NCBI RefSeq assembly: GCF_947492405.1
Contig: NZ_CANLMP010000001.1
Location: forward strand, 1-64,000
Direction of reading: 5' to 3'
From: an uncultured Aquimarina sp.
GTDB taxonomy: Bacteria; Bacteroidota; Bacteroidia; Flavobacteriales; Flavobacteriaceae
DNA length: 64,000 nucleotides
The first letter of the stretch is position 1, and each line of letters begins with the position of its first letter. The position numbers and the translations under genes were made by a program. Positions 8,919 through 17,290 of this stretch are shown here, piece after piece. The notes beneath the pieces are model-generated. The model was given only the letters and a program-made list of their open reading frames with translations, had not been told where the DNA came from and did no database searches.

Positions 8919-10328
8919 TTATCTTTTTTCTAATAAAACCACATTTTCTACATGGTGCGTTTGTGGGAACATATCTACAGGTTGTACTTTGGTAACCTTA
9001 TACGTACTATCTAATAACGACAAGTCTCTTGCTTGTGTTGCACTATTGCAACTTACATATACAATCTTATTGGGCGAAATGTTTAATAATTGACCTACAA
9101 CATCCTTATGCATTCCATCTCTTGGAGGGTCTGTAATTACAACTTCAGGTTGTCCATGAGTTGTAATAAATTCTGACGTAAATACTTTTTTCATATCCCC
9201 AACATAGAATTCTACATTATCAATATTATTATGTTTTGCATTTGTCTTGGCATCTTCAATAGCTTCAGGAACTGCTTCAACACCAATTACTTTTTTTGCT
9301 TTTTTAGCTACAAATTGAGCGATAGTACCTGTACCGGTATATAAGTCATACACTAATTCATTTCCAGTAAGACCGGCAAAATCTCTTGTTATCTTATATA
9401 ATTCGTACGCTTGTTTAGAATTAGTTTGATAAAAAGATTTAGCATTAATCTTAAAACGTAAACCTTCCATTTCTTCTTCTATATGATCTTTTCCGTGATA
9501 ACAGATTACTTCCTGATCATATATAGTGTCATTTCCTTTTGTATTAACAACATATTGTAAAGAGGTAATTTCAGGGAATTCAGAAATTATATAATCTAGT
9601 AATAATGTTCTTTTTTCTACGTCTTCATAAAAAAACTGAACCAAAACCATAATTTCTCCAGTAGATACAATTCTCATCATCAAAGTACGTAGAAAACCAC
9701 TTTGATTTCTAGCATTATAAAAAGGTAAGTTATTCTCAGTAGCAAATGTCTTTACCTTATTTCTAATTGCATTACTAGGATCTTCTTGTAAGTGACATGT
9801 GTCAATATCCAAAATTTTATCCCACATTCCGGGAATGTGAAATCCTAATGCATTACGGTTCTCGATTTCAGTGCCACTCTGTATTTCCTCTAGTGTTAAC
9901 CATCTACTATCACTAAATGAAAATTCCATTTTATTTCTGTAGAAAAATTGATCTTCAGAACCTAGAATTGGAGTTACAGAAGGCAATTCTATTTTGCCTA
10001 AGCGTGTCAGGTTATTAACTATTTCTTGTTGTTTATACGATAATTGATGCTCATATCCCATAAACTGCCATTTACATCCACCACAAGTACCAAAGTGCTT
10101 GCAAACTGGATCTACCCGTTTATCCGACTTTTTGTGGAAAACGGTTGCAGACCCTTCATAAAAAGCTTTTCGTTTTTTTGTAGTTTGTATATCTACCACA
10201 TCACCAGGAACCGCATTGTTTATGAATATAATTTTTCCATCAGGAGCTTTGGCAATACTTTTCCCTTTTGCACCAGCATCGATTACTTCTATATTCTCAA
10301 AAACCTGTTTTCTGTTTTTTCTCGCCAT
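8919..10328 (-). CDS. rlmD: 23S rRNA (uracil-1939-C5) methyltransferase
   Basis: The 469-residue enzyme has a TRAM domain at the N terminus (about 1-65), then the iron-sulfur cysteines CKHFGTCGGCKW (about 80-92), a central RNA-binding region and a Rossmann methyltransferase. SAM-binding DLYTGTGTIAQF, the ITDPPRDGMH motif and the catalytic cysteine in VYVSCNSATQARDL are all present. It makes m5U1939 in 23S rRNA in the E. coli scheme; in Bacteroidota paralogues the target could be m5U747 or tRNA U54, so the exact base is inferred. It is the first gene of a leftward cluster with DUF6452 and DUF6048. Confidence 0.9.
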   Translation of the reverse strand: MARKNRKQVFENIEVIDAGAKGKSIAKAPDGKIIFINNAVPGDVVDIQTTKKRKAFYEGSATVFHKKSDKRVDPVCKHFGTCGGCKWQFMGYEHQLSYKQQEIVNNLTRLGKIELPSVTPILGSEDQFFYRNKMEFSFSDSRWLTLEEIQSGTEIENRNALGFHIPGMWDKILDIDTCHLQEDPSNAIRNKVKTFATENNLPFYNARNQSGFLRTLMMRIVSTGEIMVLVQFFYEDVEKRTLLLDYIISEFPEITSLQYVVNTKGNDTIYDQEVICYHGKDHIEEEMEGLRFKINAKSFYQTNSKQAYELYKITRDFAGLTGNELVYDLYTGTGTIAQFVAKKAKKVIGVEAVPEAIEDAKTNAKHNNIDNVEFYVGDMKKVFTSEFITTHGQPEVVITDPPRDGMHKDVVGQLLNISPNKIVYVSCNSATQARDLSLLDSTYKVTKVQPVDMFPQTHHVENVVLLEKR

Positions 10329-10443
10329 AGCGCAAAAATAAGAATAGAAACTATATACTTATTAAATATTCCACATATCTTATGAAAAGAATAAAAAAAA
10401 TGAACCTAATTCATATTTCTACGTCTATATTATAAAGGTTACC

Positions 10444-10992
10444 ATGACAAACACCAATAAAACATTTGATTCTTTGTTGGTATTACAGTGCCAATCCGGA
10501 AATAAGAAAGCTGCAGCAATTCTTGTTAAACGATGGCATGAGAAATTATGTAAACAGGCGTATTGGTATAGTAAGGATATAGAGGCTTCTAAAGATATCG
10601 CTCAAGATAGCTGGAGTATAATATTACTAAAAATTCATAATCTGAAAGACCCTAATAGTTTCGGGAGTTGGGCTTTGACCATAGTTACAAGAAAATCGTA
10701 TGATTGGCTACGTAAAAATAAAAAAGAATTAGAGGGTATAAACTCTTACGGTAAAAGCCTAGATCAAATTCCGATAGATTATGATACCGAAGAGAACGAT
10801 GATAGTGTAATGATAGTATTAAAAAAATCTATAAAGATGTTGCCTAATAATCAACAAATGGTGCTTCATCTTTTTTATCTCGATGGTTATAGTGTAAAGC
10901 AAATAGCCGAAATAGCAAACGTTTCTACAGGTACTATAAAATCCCGCTTGTTTACTGCCAGAGAAAAATTAAAATTAATTCTAAAAAAATAA
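10444..10992 (+). CDS. ECF-type RNA polymerase sigma factor
   Basis: A sigma-70 family protein of 182 residues with region 2 (YSKDIEASKDIAQDSWSII) and region 4 (HLFYLDGYSVKQIAEIANVSTGTIKSRLFTAREKL, a helix-turn-helix). This is the usual size and layout of an extracytoplasmic-function sigma factor. The next gene, 5 bases downstream, encodes a small membrane protein that probably tethers or inhibits it; there is no FecR-type gene nearby. The target genes cannot be read from this window. Confidence 0.9.
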   Translation: MTNTNKTFDSLLVLQCQSGNKKAAAILVKRWHEKLCKQAYWYSKDIEASKDIAQDSWSIILLKIHNLKDPNSFGSWALTIVTRKSYDWLRKNKKELEGINSYGKSLDQIPIDYDTEENDDSVMIVLKKSIKMLPNNQQMVLHLFYLDGYSVKQIAEIANVSTGTIKSRLFTAREKLKLILKK

Positions 10993-10997
10993 AAATC

Positions 10998-11384
10998 ATG
11001 AAAAATAATATGGAAGATATCGATCAATTGATAAAAGAAACATTAACCAATGAAGAAGCGAAGTTTTATGACGAATTAGATGAGCAAAACTTATTAGAAA
11101 TGGTAGGGGGGCTTTTCAAAACACGGAATAGTTGGGTTATTATTATGATGTTTATCGTAAACCTTGTAGTATTTGGGCTTTTTATATATTGTCTAATTCG
11201 CTTTTTAAATACCGATAATACTAATGAACTTATAAAGTGGAGCGCAGCTGGTTTTTTCTGTGTTATGATAACAGGAATGCTTAAGTTGTTTTCTTGGATG
11301 CAAATGGATAAAAATGCATTATTAAGAGAAATTAAAAGACTGGAATTGCAGATTTCATCTATAGCCGCAAAGTACGATCAATAA
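10998..11384 (+). CDS. DUF6768-type small membrane protein, probable sigma-factor partner
   Basis: The 128-residue protein has a charged cytoplasmic N terminus (1-45, beginning MEDIDQLIKETLTNEE), two membrane segments (about 46-69 and 81-100) and a short basic coiled coil at the end. Its sequence fits DUF6768, a family repeatedly found directly after ECF sigma genes in Bacteroidota. A role as anti-sigma factor or membrane anchor is inferred from this coupling and topology only. Confidence 0.75.
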   Translation: MKNNMEDIDQLIKETLTNEEAKFYDELDEQNLLEMVGGLFKTRNSWVIIMMFIVNLVVFGLFIYCLIRFLNTDNTNELIKWSAAGFFCVMITGMLKLFSWMQMDKNALLREIKRLELQISSIAAKYDQ

Positions 11385-11613
11385 ATAGGTGCTCTGGCTT
11401 TAGAAATCATTAAATCGTAATAATGAAAATCAATTATTTTGAATAATTAAAAATAGGGTGCATTACAGACTCTAAAATTAAATAATCAATAAAGATTTAG
11501 TAATTTTACGGTTCTCTTAGGGATGATTTCTCTCCCACGCTGAATTTTCGAGTCTTTTCGAAAGGATAAAGGTACAGAAGGAATGGTTATTTTATCAATT
11601 TAAATTATTAAAA

Positions 11614-12891
11614 ATGGCTGTTTTAGAAAAATTAACTTCTCAACAAGCAATCGATTTAGAAAACAAGTATGGAGCTCATAACTATCACCCTTTGCCGGTA
11701 GTTTTAAAGAAAGGAGAAGGAGTATATGTTTGGGATGTAGAAGGAAAAAAGTATTATGATTTTTTAAGCGCTTATTCTGCCGTTAATCAAGGACACTGTC
11801 ACCCAAAAATAGTAGGTGCAATGATGGAGCAGGCGCAAACATTGACGCTAACCTCTCGTGCATTTTACAATGATAAATTGGGAGAATATGAAAAATTTGC
11901 TTCAGAATATTTTGGTTTTGACAAGTTGTTACCAATGAATACTGGTGCAGAGGCTGTAGAAACAGCGTTAAAAATATGTAGAAAATGGGCATATGAAAAG
12001 AAAGGTATTGCAGAGAATGAAGCTCAGATTATAGTTTGTGAAAACAACTTCCACGGAAGAACTACTACCATTATTTCTTTTTCTAATGACCCTGTTGCAC
12101 GAAAGAATTTTGGACCATACACGGCTGGATTTATAAAAATCGAATACGATAATCTTAAAGCATTAGAAGAAGCATTAGAAAATAATAAAAATGTAGCTGG
12201 ATTCTTGGTAGAACCAATACAGGGAGAAGCAGGGGTATATGTTCCTTCTGAAGATTATTTGGCTAAAGCAAAAGCATTGTGTGAAAAACACAATGTATTA
12301 TTTATTGCAGACGAAGTTCAGACAGGAATAGCGAGAACAGGTAGATTATTAGCTACTTGTGGTAATTGTTCTTGTAGTGATAAAAACTGTTCTGGAACTC
12401 CTAATGTAAAACCTGATGTTTTGATTCTTGGTAAAGCACTAAGTGGTGGCGCATACCCAGTTTCTGGAGTATTAGCGAATGATGATATTATGGAAGTTAT
12501 CAAGCCTGGTAACCATGGAAGTACGTTTGGTGGAAATCCCGTGGCAGCAGCGGTTGCAGTTGCTGCATTAGAAGTTGTAAGGGATGAAAAGCTTGCAGAA
12601 AATGCATATCAGTTAGGAGAATTATTTAGATCAGAATTGAATGAATATATCAAAACATCCAATGTGGTTAATCTTGTTCGAGGTAAAGGATTGCTAAACG
12701 CTATTGTAATAAATGATGATGAAGAAAGTGAAACTGCGTGGAATATTTGTGTTGCCTTAAAAGAAAATGGGTTATTAGCAAAACCGACTCATGGAAATAT
12801 CATACGTTTTGCACCACCATTGGTAATGACTAAAGAACAGTTGCTAGAATGTGTCGGAATTATTACAAAGACGCTTAAAGCATTTGAATAA
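11614..12891 (+). CDS. rocD: Ornithine aminotransferase
   Basis: A 425-residue fold-type I PLP enzyme that converts ornithine and 2-oxoglutarate to glutamate-5-semialdehyde and glutamate. The sequence shows [12 protein letters not shown], the ENNFHGRTT loop, [14 protein letters not shown] with the PLP-binding Asp, and the Schiff-base Lys274 in LGKALSGG. An insertion just before the lysine motif ([11 protein letters not shown]) adds four cysteines in a pattern that could bind metal; most characterised homologues lack it. A 229-base gap precedes the gene, and a strong terminator follows it. Confidence 0.93.
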   Translation: MAVLEKLTSQQAIDLENKYGAHNYHPLPVVLKKGEGVYVWDVEGKKYYDFLSAYSAVNQGHCHPKIVGAMMEQAQTLTLTSRAFYNDKLGEYEKFASEYFGFDKLLPMNTGAEAVETALKICRKWAYEKKGIAENEAQIIVCENNFHGRTTTIISFSNDPVARKNFGPYTAGFIKIEYDNLKALEEALENNKNVAGFLVEPIQGEAGVYVPSEDYLAKAKALCEKHNVLFIADEVQTGIARTGRLLATCGNCSCSDKNCSGTPNVKPDVLILGKALSGGAYPVSGVLANDDIMEVIKPGNHGSTFGGNPVAAAVAVAALEVVRDEKLAENAYQLGELFRSELNEYIKTSNVVNLVRGKGLLNAIVINDDEESETAWNICVALKENGLLAKPTHGNIIRFAPPLVMTKEQLLECVGIITKTLKAFE

Positions 12892-12928
12892 ATAAAAGAA
12901 TAGTTTTTTAGAACTACGTTTTATATTA

Positions 12929-12954
12929 AAAGCACCCTTATTGGGTGCTTTTTG
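12929..12954 (+). terminator. Intrinsic terminator after rocD
   Basis: A perfect 9-bp stem (AAAGCACCC at 12929-12937 with GGGTGCTTT at 12943-12951) is followed by T-rich sequence, 37 bases after the rocD stop. Confidence 0.8.
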
Positions 12955-13002
12955 TTATTCCTTTGTTGATAGGAAATAATATTTATATTATAACAAAAAG
13001 TT

Positions 13003-13311
13003 CTATTGATTAAAAACCTCTGTCCAAGGAATCAAAGCCCCTACAAAAACGATGTAACCTAAGATTATTAATAGATATAGAGAGCTAAGACTTATACCAA
13101 CTATAGCACAAATTCTTCCAGCTTTTAGGTTTTCGTATCCATAATAAAACTCTGGATTTTCATTATAAAGTTTAATAGACTGTTTAGAAATTACTAAGGC
13201 TACTATCCCAAATATTAATCCAAGAATTCCGTAGCAAAAACAAGTAACTATTGAAACAATACCAAAGATAAGAACAAGGGTAGCATTAGGTAATTGTTGT
13301 TTGTTTTCCAT
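13003..13311 (-). CDS. CCC-motif membrane protein (copy 2)
   Basis: A 102-residue protein with two membrane segments. The N terminus (QQLPNATLVLIFGIVSIVTC) and FCYGILGLIFGIVALV define the small CCC-motif family of Bacteroidota, related to DUF4190-type proteins. Here the cysteine triplet reads CFC rather than CCC. The paralogue at 13690-14007 is clearly similar along the whole length. It is encoded 6 bases after a DUF2752 gene, the same pairing as the neighbouring copy. Function unknown. Confidence 0.8.
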   Translation of the reverse strand: MENKQQLPNATLVLIFGIVSIVTCFCYGILGLIFGIVALVISKQSIKLYNENPEFYYGYENLKAGRICAIVGISLSSLYLLIILGYIVFVGALIPWTEVFNQ

Positions 13312-13317
13312 GTATGT

Positions 13318-13629
13318 TTATGATAATTGTTTGATAAAATAATTGGCAACAATAAGGATTATATTCAAGAAATAAAAGTATTTAAGGATGCTTGCACCAT
13401 TTTTAAAATTAAAAAATATATGGCTAACTAAAAATCCAACCATAATAAGCATTGGTATTAAGGCAGGATACATTATGATAGAGTTCAGAAATTCTCCTTT
13501 TATCAAAAGAATAAAACTTCTTTGAAGCCCGCAACCCAAACATTCAATTCCTATGAATTCTTTAGAAGGGCAAAACAGAAGATTATTCTCAAGAAAAGTT
13601 ATTGTTTCATTCATTTCTAATAAGCTCAA
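13318..13629 (-). CDS. DUF2752 membrane protein (copy 2)
   Basis: The 103-residue protein carries the DUF2752 signature GIECLGCGLQRSFILLIKGEF, in which the two cysteines flank LG, followed by membrane segments. An extra N-terminal stretch (MNETITFLENN) sets it apart from its paralogue at 14020-14310. The family is a small integral membrane group of unknown function. It is paired with the CCC-motif gene downstream. Confidence 0.8.
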   Translation of the reverse strand: MSLLEMNETITFLENNLLFCPSKEFIGIECLGCGLQRSFILLIKGEFLNSIIMYPALIPMLIMVGFLVSHIFFNFKNGASILKYFYFLNIILIVANYFIKQLS

Positions 13630-13635
13630 AAAATA

Positions 13636-13666
13636 AAAACTGCTTTGTTGTCAACAAAGCAGTTTT
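13636..13666 (-). terminator. Hairpin terminator between the two DUF2752/CCC modules
   Basis: A perfect 15-bp inverted repeat (13636-13650 and 13652-13666) with A/T-rich ends lies 24 bases after the stop of the first CCC-motif gene. It would end that transcript before the second module. Confidence 0.75.
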
Positions 13667-13689
13667 AAATATATTAAATTTTGGTTTTA

Positions 13690-14007
13690 TTAATATTGTC
13701 CCATTTGTTCTCTGACCATATCCATATAACCTTCATAACCTATAGTTGCAAACATGATAACTACAAAGACTAGATAAATAGCACTTAGGATTAAACCAAT
13801 TATTGCTAATATTTTTCCAGTTTTCACATTATTATATCCTTCATATAGTTCAGGGTTTTCTGTATACATTGCTGTGGCCTTTTTAGCAAGAACCAAAGCT
13901 ACTATCGCAAAAATAAGACCAAGAATTCCATAACAACAGCATCCTAAAATTGATAAGATACCGAATACTAAAATAAGGGTAGAATTAGGTAAGGTTTGTT
14001 TTTCCAT
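13690..14007 (-). CDS. CCC-motif membrane protein (copy 1)
   Basis: A 105-residue protein with the full cysteine triplet: LPNSTLILVFGILSILGCCCY then GILGLIFAIVALVLAKKA. Two membrane segments are predicted, with a polar loop (YTENPELYEGYNNVKTGKI) that is also conserved in the copy at 13003-13311. It follows its DUF2752 partner after 12 bases and is followed by a hairpin terminator. The gene pair looks like half of a recent tandem duplication. Confidence 0.82.
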   Translation of the reverse strand: MEKQTLPNSTLILVFGILSILGCCCYGILGLIFAIVALVLAKKATAMYTENPELYEGYNNVKTGKILAIIGLILSAIYLVFVVIMFATIGYEGYMDMVREQMGQY

Positions 14008-14019
14008 AAAAATAGTCGA

Positions 14020-14310
14020 TTAGTTAAAAATGAATTTCATTTTGATTAGATAGCTTACAACCATTGTAAGCACAGATATAATAGTTAAGACAACTTTTAC
14101 AAGTGAATCTTGTTTAAATTTAATAAAAAAATTAAACCCTAAGAAAAAAAGAAGAATAAGTAAAGGATATATAGCAGGATACATTTGGAAAGCAGCAACA
14201 AATTCTCCTTTAAATAGAAGCACTACCGACCTTTGTAAACCACATCCTAAACAATCAACACCAAAAAGTTTTTTGTTTAGACAAGGAAACATATACTTTT
14301 CCAAAGACAT
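14020..14310 (-). CDS. DUF2752 membrane protein (copy 1)
   Basis: A 96-residue protein with the DUF2752 motif (GVDCLGCGLQRSVVLLFKGEF) and two to three membrane segments. It is paralogous to 13318-13629. It is the first gene of the upstream module and is divergent from the 14401 gene. Confidence 0.82.
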   Translation of the reverse strand: MSLEKYMFPCLNKKLFGVDCLGCGLQRSVVLLFKGEFVAAFQMYPAIYPLLILLFFLGFNFFIKFKQDSLVKVVLTIISVLTMVVSYLIKMKFIFN

Positions 14311-14388
14311 TTTTTCTTAATTATGTGGCACAATATACACAATTTGAGTATTCGAAAAATTAATGCTTAGAAAAAATCTAATATTTGA

Positions 14389-14396
14389 TACTTTTG
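14389..14396 (+). promoter_or_regulatory. Candidate -7 promoter element (TACTTTTG)
   Basis: TACTTTTG fits the Bacteroidota TAnnTTTG -7 consensus and lies 4 bases before the ATG at 14401, implying a nearly leaderless transcript for the 14401/14628 gene pair. No convincing -33 element is seen, so support is moderate. Confidence 0.4.
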
Positions 14397-14400
14397 CATA

Positions 14401-14622
14401 ATGGATAAAATGAAATTAAAAAAGATATTTAGTCTTCTTTTGATAACCGTAGGTGCTATTTTTTTAATTGTTGAAATAGCATCATCTAAAAAGAACTATT
14501 ATTTACAGAGTGCAGGGATTGTATGCTTGATGTCTGGGATATTTATAATAAATACAAGTGTATCATCCAGAGCAACAAATAATAATATGGAGTATCCTAA
14601 AAATAATGAAGAAGAAGAGTAG
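14401..14622 (+). CDS. Small two-helix membrane protein, unknown
   Basis: A 73-residue protein with a basic start (MDKMKLKK) and two membrane segments (about 9-26 and 35-50), then a short hydrophilic tail ending in NNEEEE. No family is recognised. It lies 5 bases before the Smr-domain gene and shares its apparent promoter, so the two are probably co-transcribed. Confidence 0.7.
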   Translation: MDKMKLKKIFSLLLITVGAIFLIVEIASSKKNYYLQSAGIVCLMSGIFIINTSVSSRATNNNMEYPKNNEEEE

Positions 14623-14627
14623 AGAAC

Positions 14628-15182
14628 ATGATTAAGATAGGAGATATAGTTTCGGTATTAGACGAACCTATTAGCGGTAAGGTAATTTCTGTTAATGGAA
14701 ATGAGATCACCATAACATCTGATGATGGTTTTGACATGATTTTTATGACTAATGAATTAGTGAAAGAGCAATCTGATAATTTAATCATTCCTTCTTATGA
14801 AGAAGTGGAGAGGAATCTACAGGAAAAAGAGATTTTTAAAAAGAAACCTAAAAGGCCAACAATAAAACCTAAAGAGAGAAGTGTACCGCCTATGGAAGTA
14901 GATCTCCATATACATAAGTTGGTTAAATCTACAAAAAGGATGACTAATCACGAAATGGTTACTTTACAACTAGATACTGCAAAAAGGCAATTAGATTTTG
15001 CAATTGGTAAACGTATTCCAAAGGTAGTTTTTATACACGGAGTGGGACAAGGAGTTCTTAAAGAGGAATTAAAATATTTGTTCGGACGATACGATAATAT
15101 TAGTATATCAGATGCAGATTATAAAAAATACGGTCTTGGAGCTATGGAAATCTATATATTACAAAACCCTAAAAACGGATAG
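14628..15182 (+). CDS. Smr-domain protein (MutS2 C-terminal-like)
   Basis: The 184-residue protein has a small N-terminal beta domain (about 1-45, IGDIVSVLDEPISGKVISV) related to the N-terminal region of DUF2027 proteins, a linker, and a C-terminal Smr domain (about 90-182). VDLHIHKLV is the LDLHG-like motif, and VVFIHGVGQGVLKEEL contains the HGxGxGxL loop. Smr domains act as DNA or RNA endonucleases, and the Bacteroidota standalone type is uncharacterised. The stop is directly adjacent to the convergent lipoprotein gene at 15183. Confidence 0.85.
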   Translation: MIKIGDIVSVLDEPISGKVISVNGNEITITSDDGFDMIFMTNELVKEQSDNLIIPSYEEVERNLQEKEIFKKKPKRPTIKPKERSVPPMEVDLHIHKLVKSTKRMTNHEMVTLQLDTAKRQLDFAIGKRIPKVVFIHGVGQGVLKEELKYLFGRYDNISISDADYKKYGLGAMEIYILQNPKNG

Positions 15183-15734
15183 TTAGTTCGGGATGAATAT
15201 AGTATCTGATCCTAAATCCAATTTTTCCTTTCGTAACGCAATACCATCTCCTTCTAGTGTTACATCCTTTAATATAACAGTTCTGGAATATGCAGTTTGA
15301 GTTGGATCGGGTTGATCCTCTGCAGCTTCATAACTAATTTCAGCCGTTCCATTAGTGCTTATAAGTTCTAAAGTTACGTTAATATTACTTACAGGAATAC
15401 TACTACAGAAATATTCTTCTCCAATAATTGAAGTGTTAAATTCTCTATATAGAAGTTGATTGTTACTAGCATTTAGTGTTATTACTGTAGGTTCATCCAG
15501 AGATATGTCAGATGTCATTTCGGGATTAATTTCGAAACTGGAATCTGTGAAGTTAACCGATAATGATCTATTCATATCTACATCATTTACGAAAAATACA
15601 AAAGTATTATCATTTTCATTAGAGCAATTTTCCAGATCTCCGTTCAAATCATCAACAGAAAATTCTATAATATCACCTTCGCTACAACTTATTAGTAGGA
15701 GTGTGAAACATAAAAAATATAGTTTATTCATCAT
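15183..15734 (-). CDS. Lipoprotein, short paralogue without TSP3 repeats
   Basis: A 183-residue lipoprotein with Cys17 in LLISCSEGD. After the lipobox it shares with the next gene the order GDII, FVFF, a YREFNTSI/YRKFNTAI strand, the C(S/N)(S/N)IPxSNI segment and V(T)xEL(L/I)S(V/T)NG. It lacks the thrombospondin type 3 block that interrupts the longer protein. Function is unknown; both are probably outer membrane beta-rich proteins. It lies 10 bases downstream of its paralogue and is probably co-transcribed with it. Confidence 0.75.
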   Translation of the reverse strand: MMNKLYFLCFTLLLISCSEGDIIEFSVDDLNGDLENCSNENDNTFVFFVNDVDMNRSLSVNFTDSSFEINPEMTSDISLDEPTVITLNASNNQLLYREFNTSIIGEEYFCSSIPVSNINVTLELISTNGTAEISYEAAEDQPDPTQTAYSRTVILKDVTLEGDGIALRKEKLDLGSDTIFIPN

Positions 15735-15744
15735 TCTATTAGTC

Positions 15745-16980
15745 TTAATTTAAGGGAGTGGTAATGGAGATGGTTTGGTCTCTAAAACCAAAGGAAAAAT
15801 CATCATTTGTAAATTGGTCATTAACTTCATTTAAAATGAGATCACTAATTGTTAATGTAGTTCTAAAAGTTGTAATGACTGTATTATCAAGAACAGGAAG
15901 ATTCTCTGTATTTGTAATGGGATTATTACCCATGATACTAGAGTCTAAATAGTTAGGTATGCCATTCCCATCATCATCATCATTCATTGGATTCCCGTCT
16001 CCATTAGTATCTTCATCAATTGTTAGAATGCCATCTCCATCATCATCATTATCTAAATAATTAGGTATACCATCACCATCCGTATCGTCATTTCTTGGAT
16101 TCTCATCACCATCAACATCTTCATCTACTGTAGAAACATTATCTCCATCATCATCATCATCCAGAAAATCAGCGATACCATCATCGTCTGTGTCATCATC
16201 TCTTGGGTTTCCGTTTCCATTAATATCCTCATCTATAGTAGGAATATTATCTCCATCATCATCTGGGTCGATGTAGTTAGGGATGTCATCTCCGTCTGTA
16301 TCAAGAAAACTATCGTCATTCGGATCACTGTTAGGTAACTCCACACTGGTTAATACATTGTCATTATCATCATCTTGATCTTTAAAGTCAGGAATTTGAT
16401 CACCATCGGTGTCATATCCTTCCTCTATTCCTAGAGGATTTTCCATAGTTTGATTCGTATTTCCGATAGCGCTGTCATCCATAGCATCATCCAGATAATT
16501 AGGAACCCTATCACCATCCGGATCAGCCTCAGGGTCAATATTGTTTGGAGACTCTAAAGTAGATTCCACGCCGTCATTGTCATCTTCACTAACTATTAAG
16601 TTAGTTATAGTTGCTTCACCGTTTACACTTAAAAGTTCTTCAGTAACAATAATATTGCTATCAGGAATATTGTTGCAGTAATAATCTGAAGTAATAGCAG
16701 TATTAAATTTTCTGTAAATCAGACCATTATCCAAGTTGTCTAAGTTAATAATAATTGGGTTTTCGGTTATAGTAGTTGCAGAATATGTCGCATCAATAAA
16801 ATTATATGATATAGATTCATTAACGGACGTATTTATCTTAAAGAAAACAAATTCGTCGGGTTTAGCTCCTTCGCAAAGTTGAAGATCTACGTCATCAAAC
16901 TCAAAACTAGTAACAATGATATCACCATCATCACAAGAGATTAACCCCAAAAAAATAAAAATATATAAAAGCTTTTTCAC
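15745..16980 (-). CDS. Lipoprotein with thrombospondin type 3 calcium-binding repeats
   Basis: The 411-residue lipoprotein (Cys16 in GLISCDDGD) has an N-terminal beta domain (to about 140), a long acidic block of TSP3-like repeats (about 140-345, units such as DTDGDQIPDFKDQDDDND) and a short C-terminal strand region. TSP3 repeats bind calcium through the aspartates and form stiff stalks. The domains on either side align with the two halves of the short paralogue at 15183-15734, so the repeat block looks like an insertion into a single fold. The DNA of the block (about 15950-16560) is internally repetitive. Cell-surface location is inferred. Confidence 0.82.
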   Translation of the reverse strand: MKKLLYIFIFLGLISCDDGDIIVTSFEFDDVDLQLCEGAKPDEFVFFKINTSVNESISYNFIDATYSATTITENPIIINLDNLDNGLIYRKFNTAITSDYYCNNIPDSNIIVTEELLSVNGEATITNLIVSEDDNDGVESTLESPNNIDPEADPDGDRVPNYLDDAMDDSAIGNTNQTMENPLGIEEGYDTDGDQIPDFKDQDDDNDNVLTSVELPNSDPNDDSFLDTDGDDIPNYIDPDDDGDNIPTIDEDINGNGNPRDDDTDDDGIADFLDDDDDGDNVSTVDEDVDGDENPRNDDTDGDGIPNYLDNDDDGDGILTIDEDTNGDGNPMNDDDDGNGIPNYLDSSIMGNNPITNTENLPVLDNTVITTFRTTLTISDLILNEVNDQFTNDDFSFGFRDQTISITTPLN

Positions 16981-17290
16981 TTTCTATGTTTTGAAAATTA
17001 GTAACAAATTGAAGTTTCATTATAGGAAACTATACTTTAATCTTATAGTATACTAAAATAGTTTACATATGATAAAGACGAATGAAATTTACACATGTTT
17101 ATTTTAGGTATATTTTTTTCTGAATATTTTGACAAAAATAATGGAATTGAAAGATTATAACGTGCAGCGAGGAAAATAATTTTATTTGAATTAGATTTGT
17201 GGTTATAAAATAAAGATATGATAAAATGCATTGTTCGTTATTGCATTAATTGTATTTTTTTGTTGGTTTATAACTAATTTTTTAGATTTA

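Noticed and set aside
15950..16560. Repetitive DNA considered as a satellite or CRISPR-like array
   Set aside because: It encodes TSP3 calcium-binding repeats in one open frame; the periodicity is that of the protein.
17231..17290. Upstream TTG start adding a hydrophobic N terminus to the cysteine desulfurase
   Set aside because: The ATG at 17291 gives the standard family N terminus (MQKVYFDSAATT); desulfurases are cytoplasmic and need no membrane segment.
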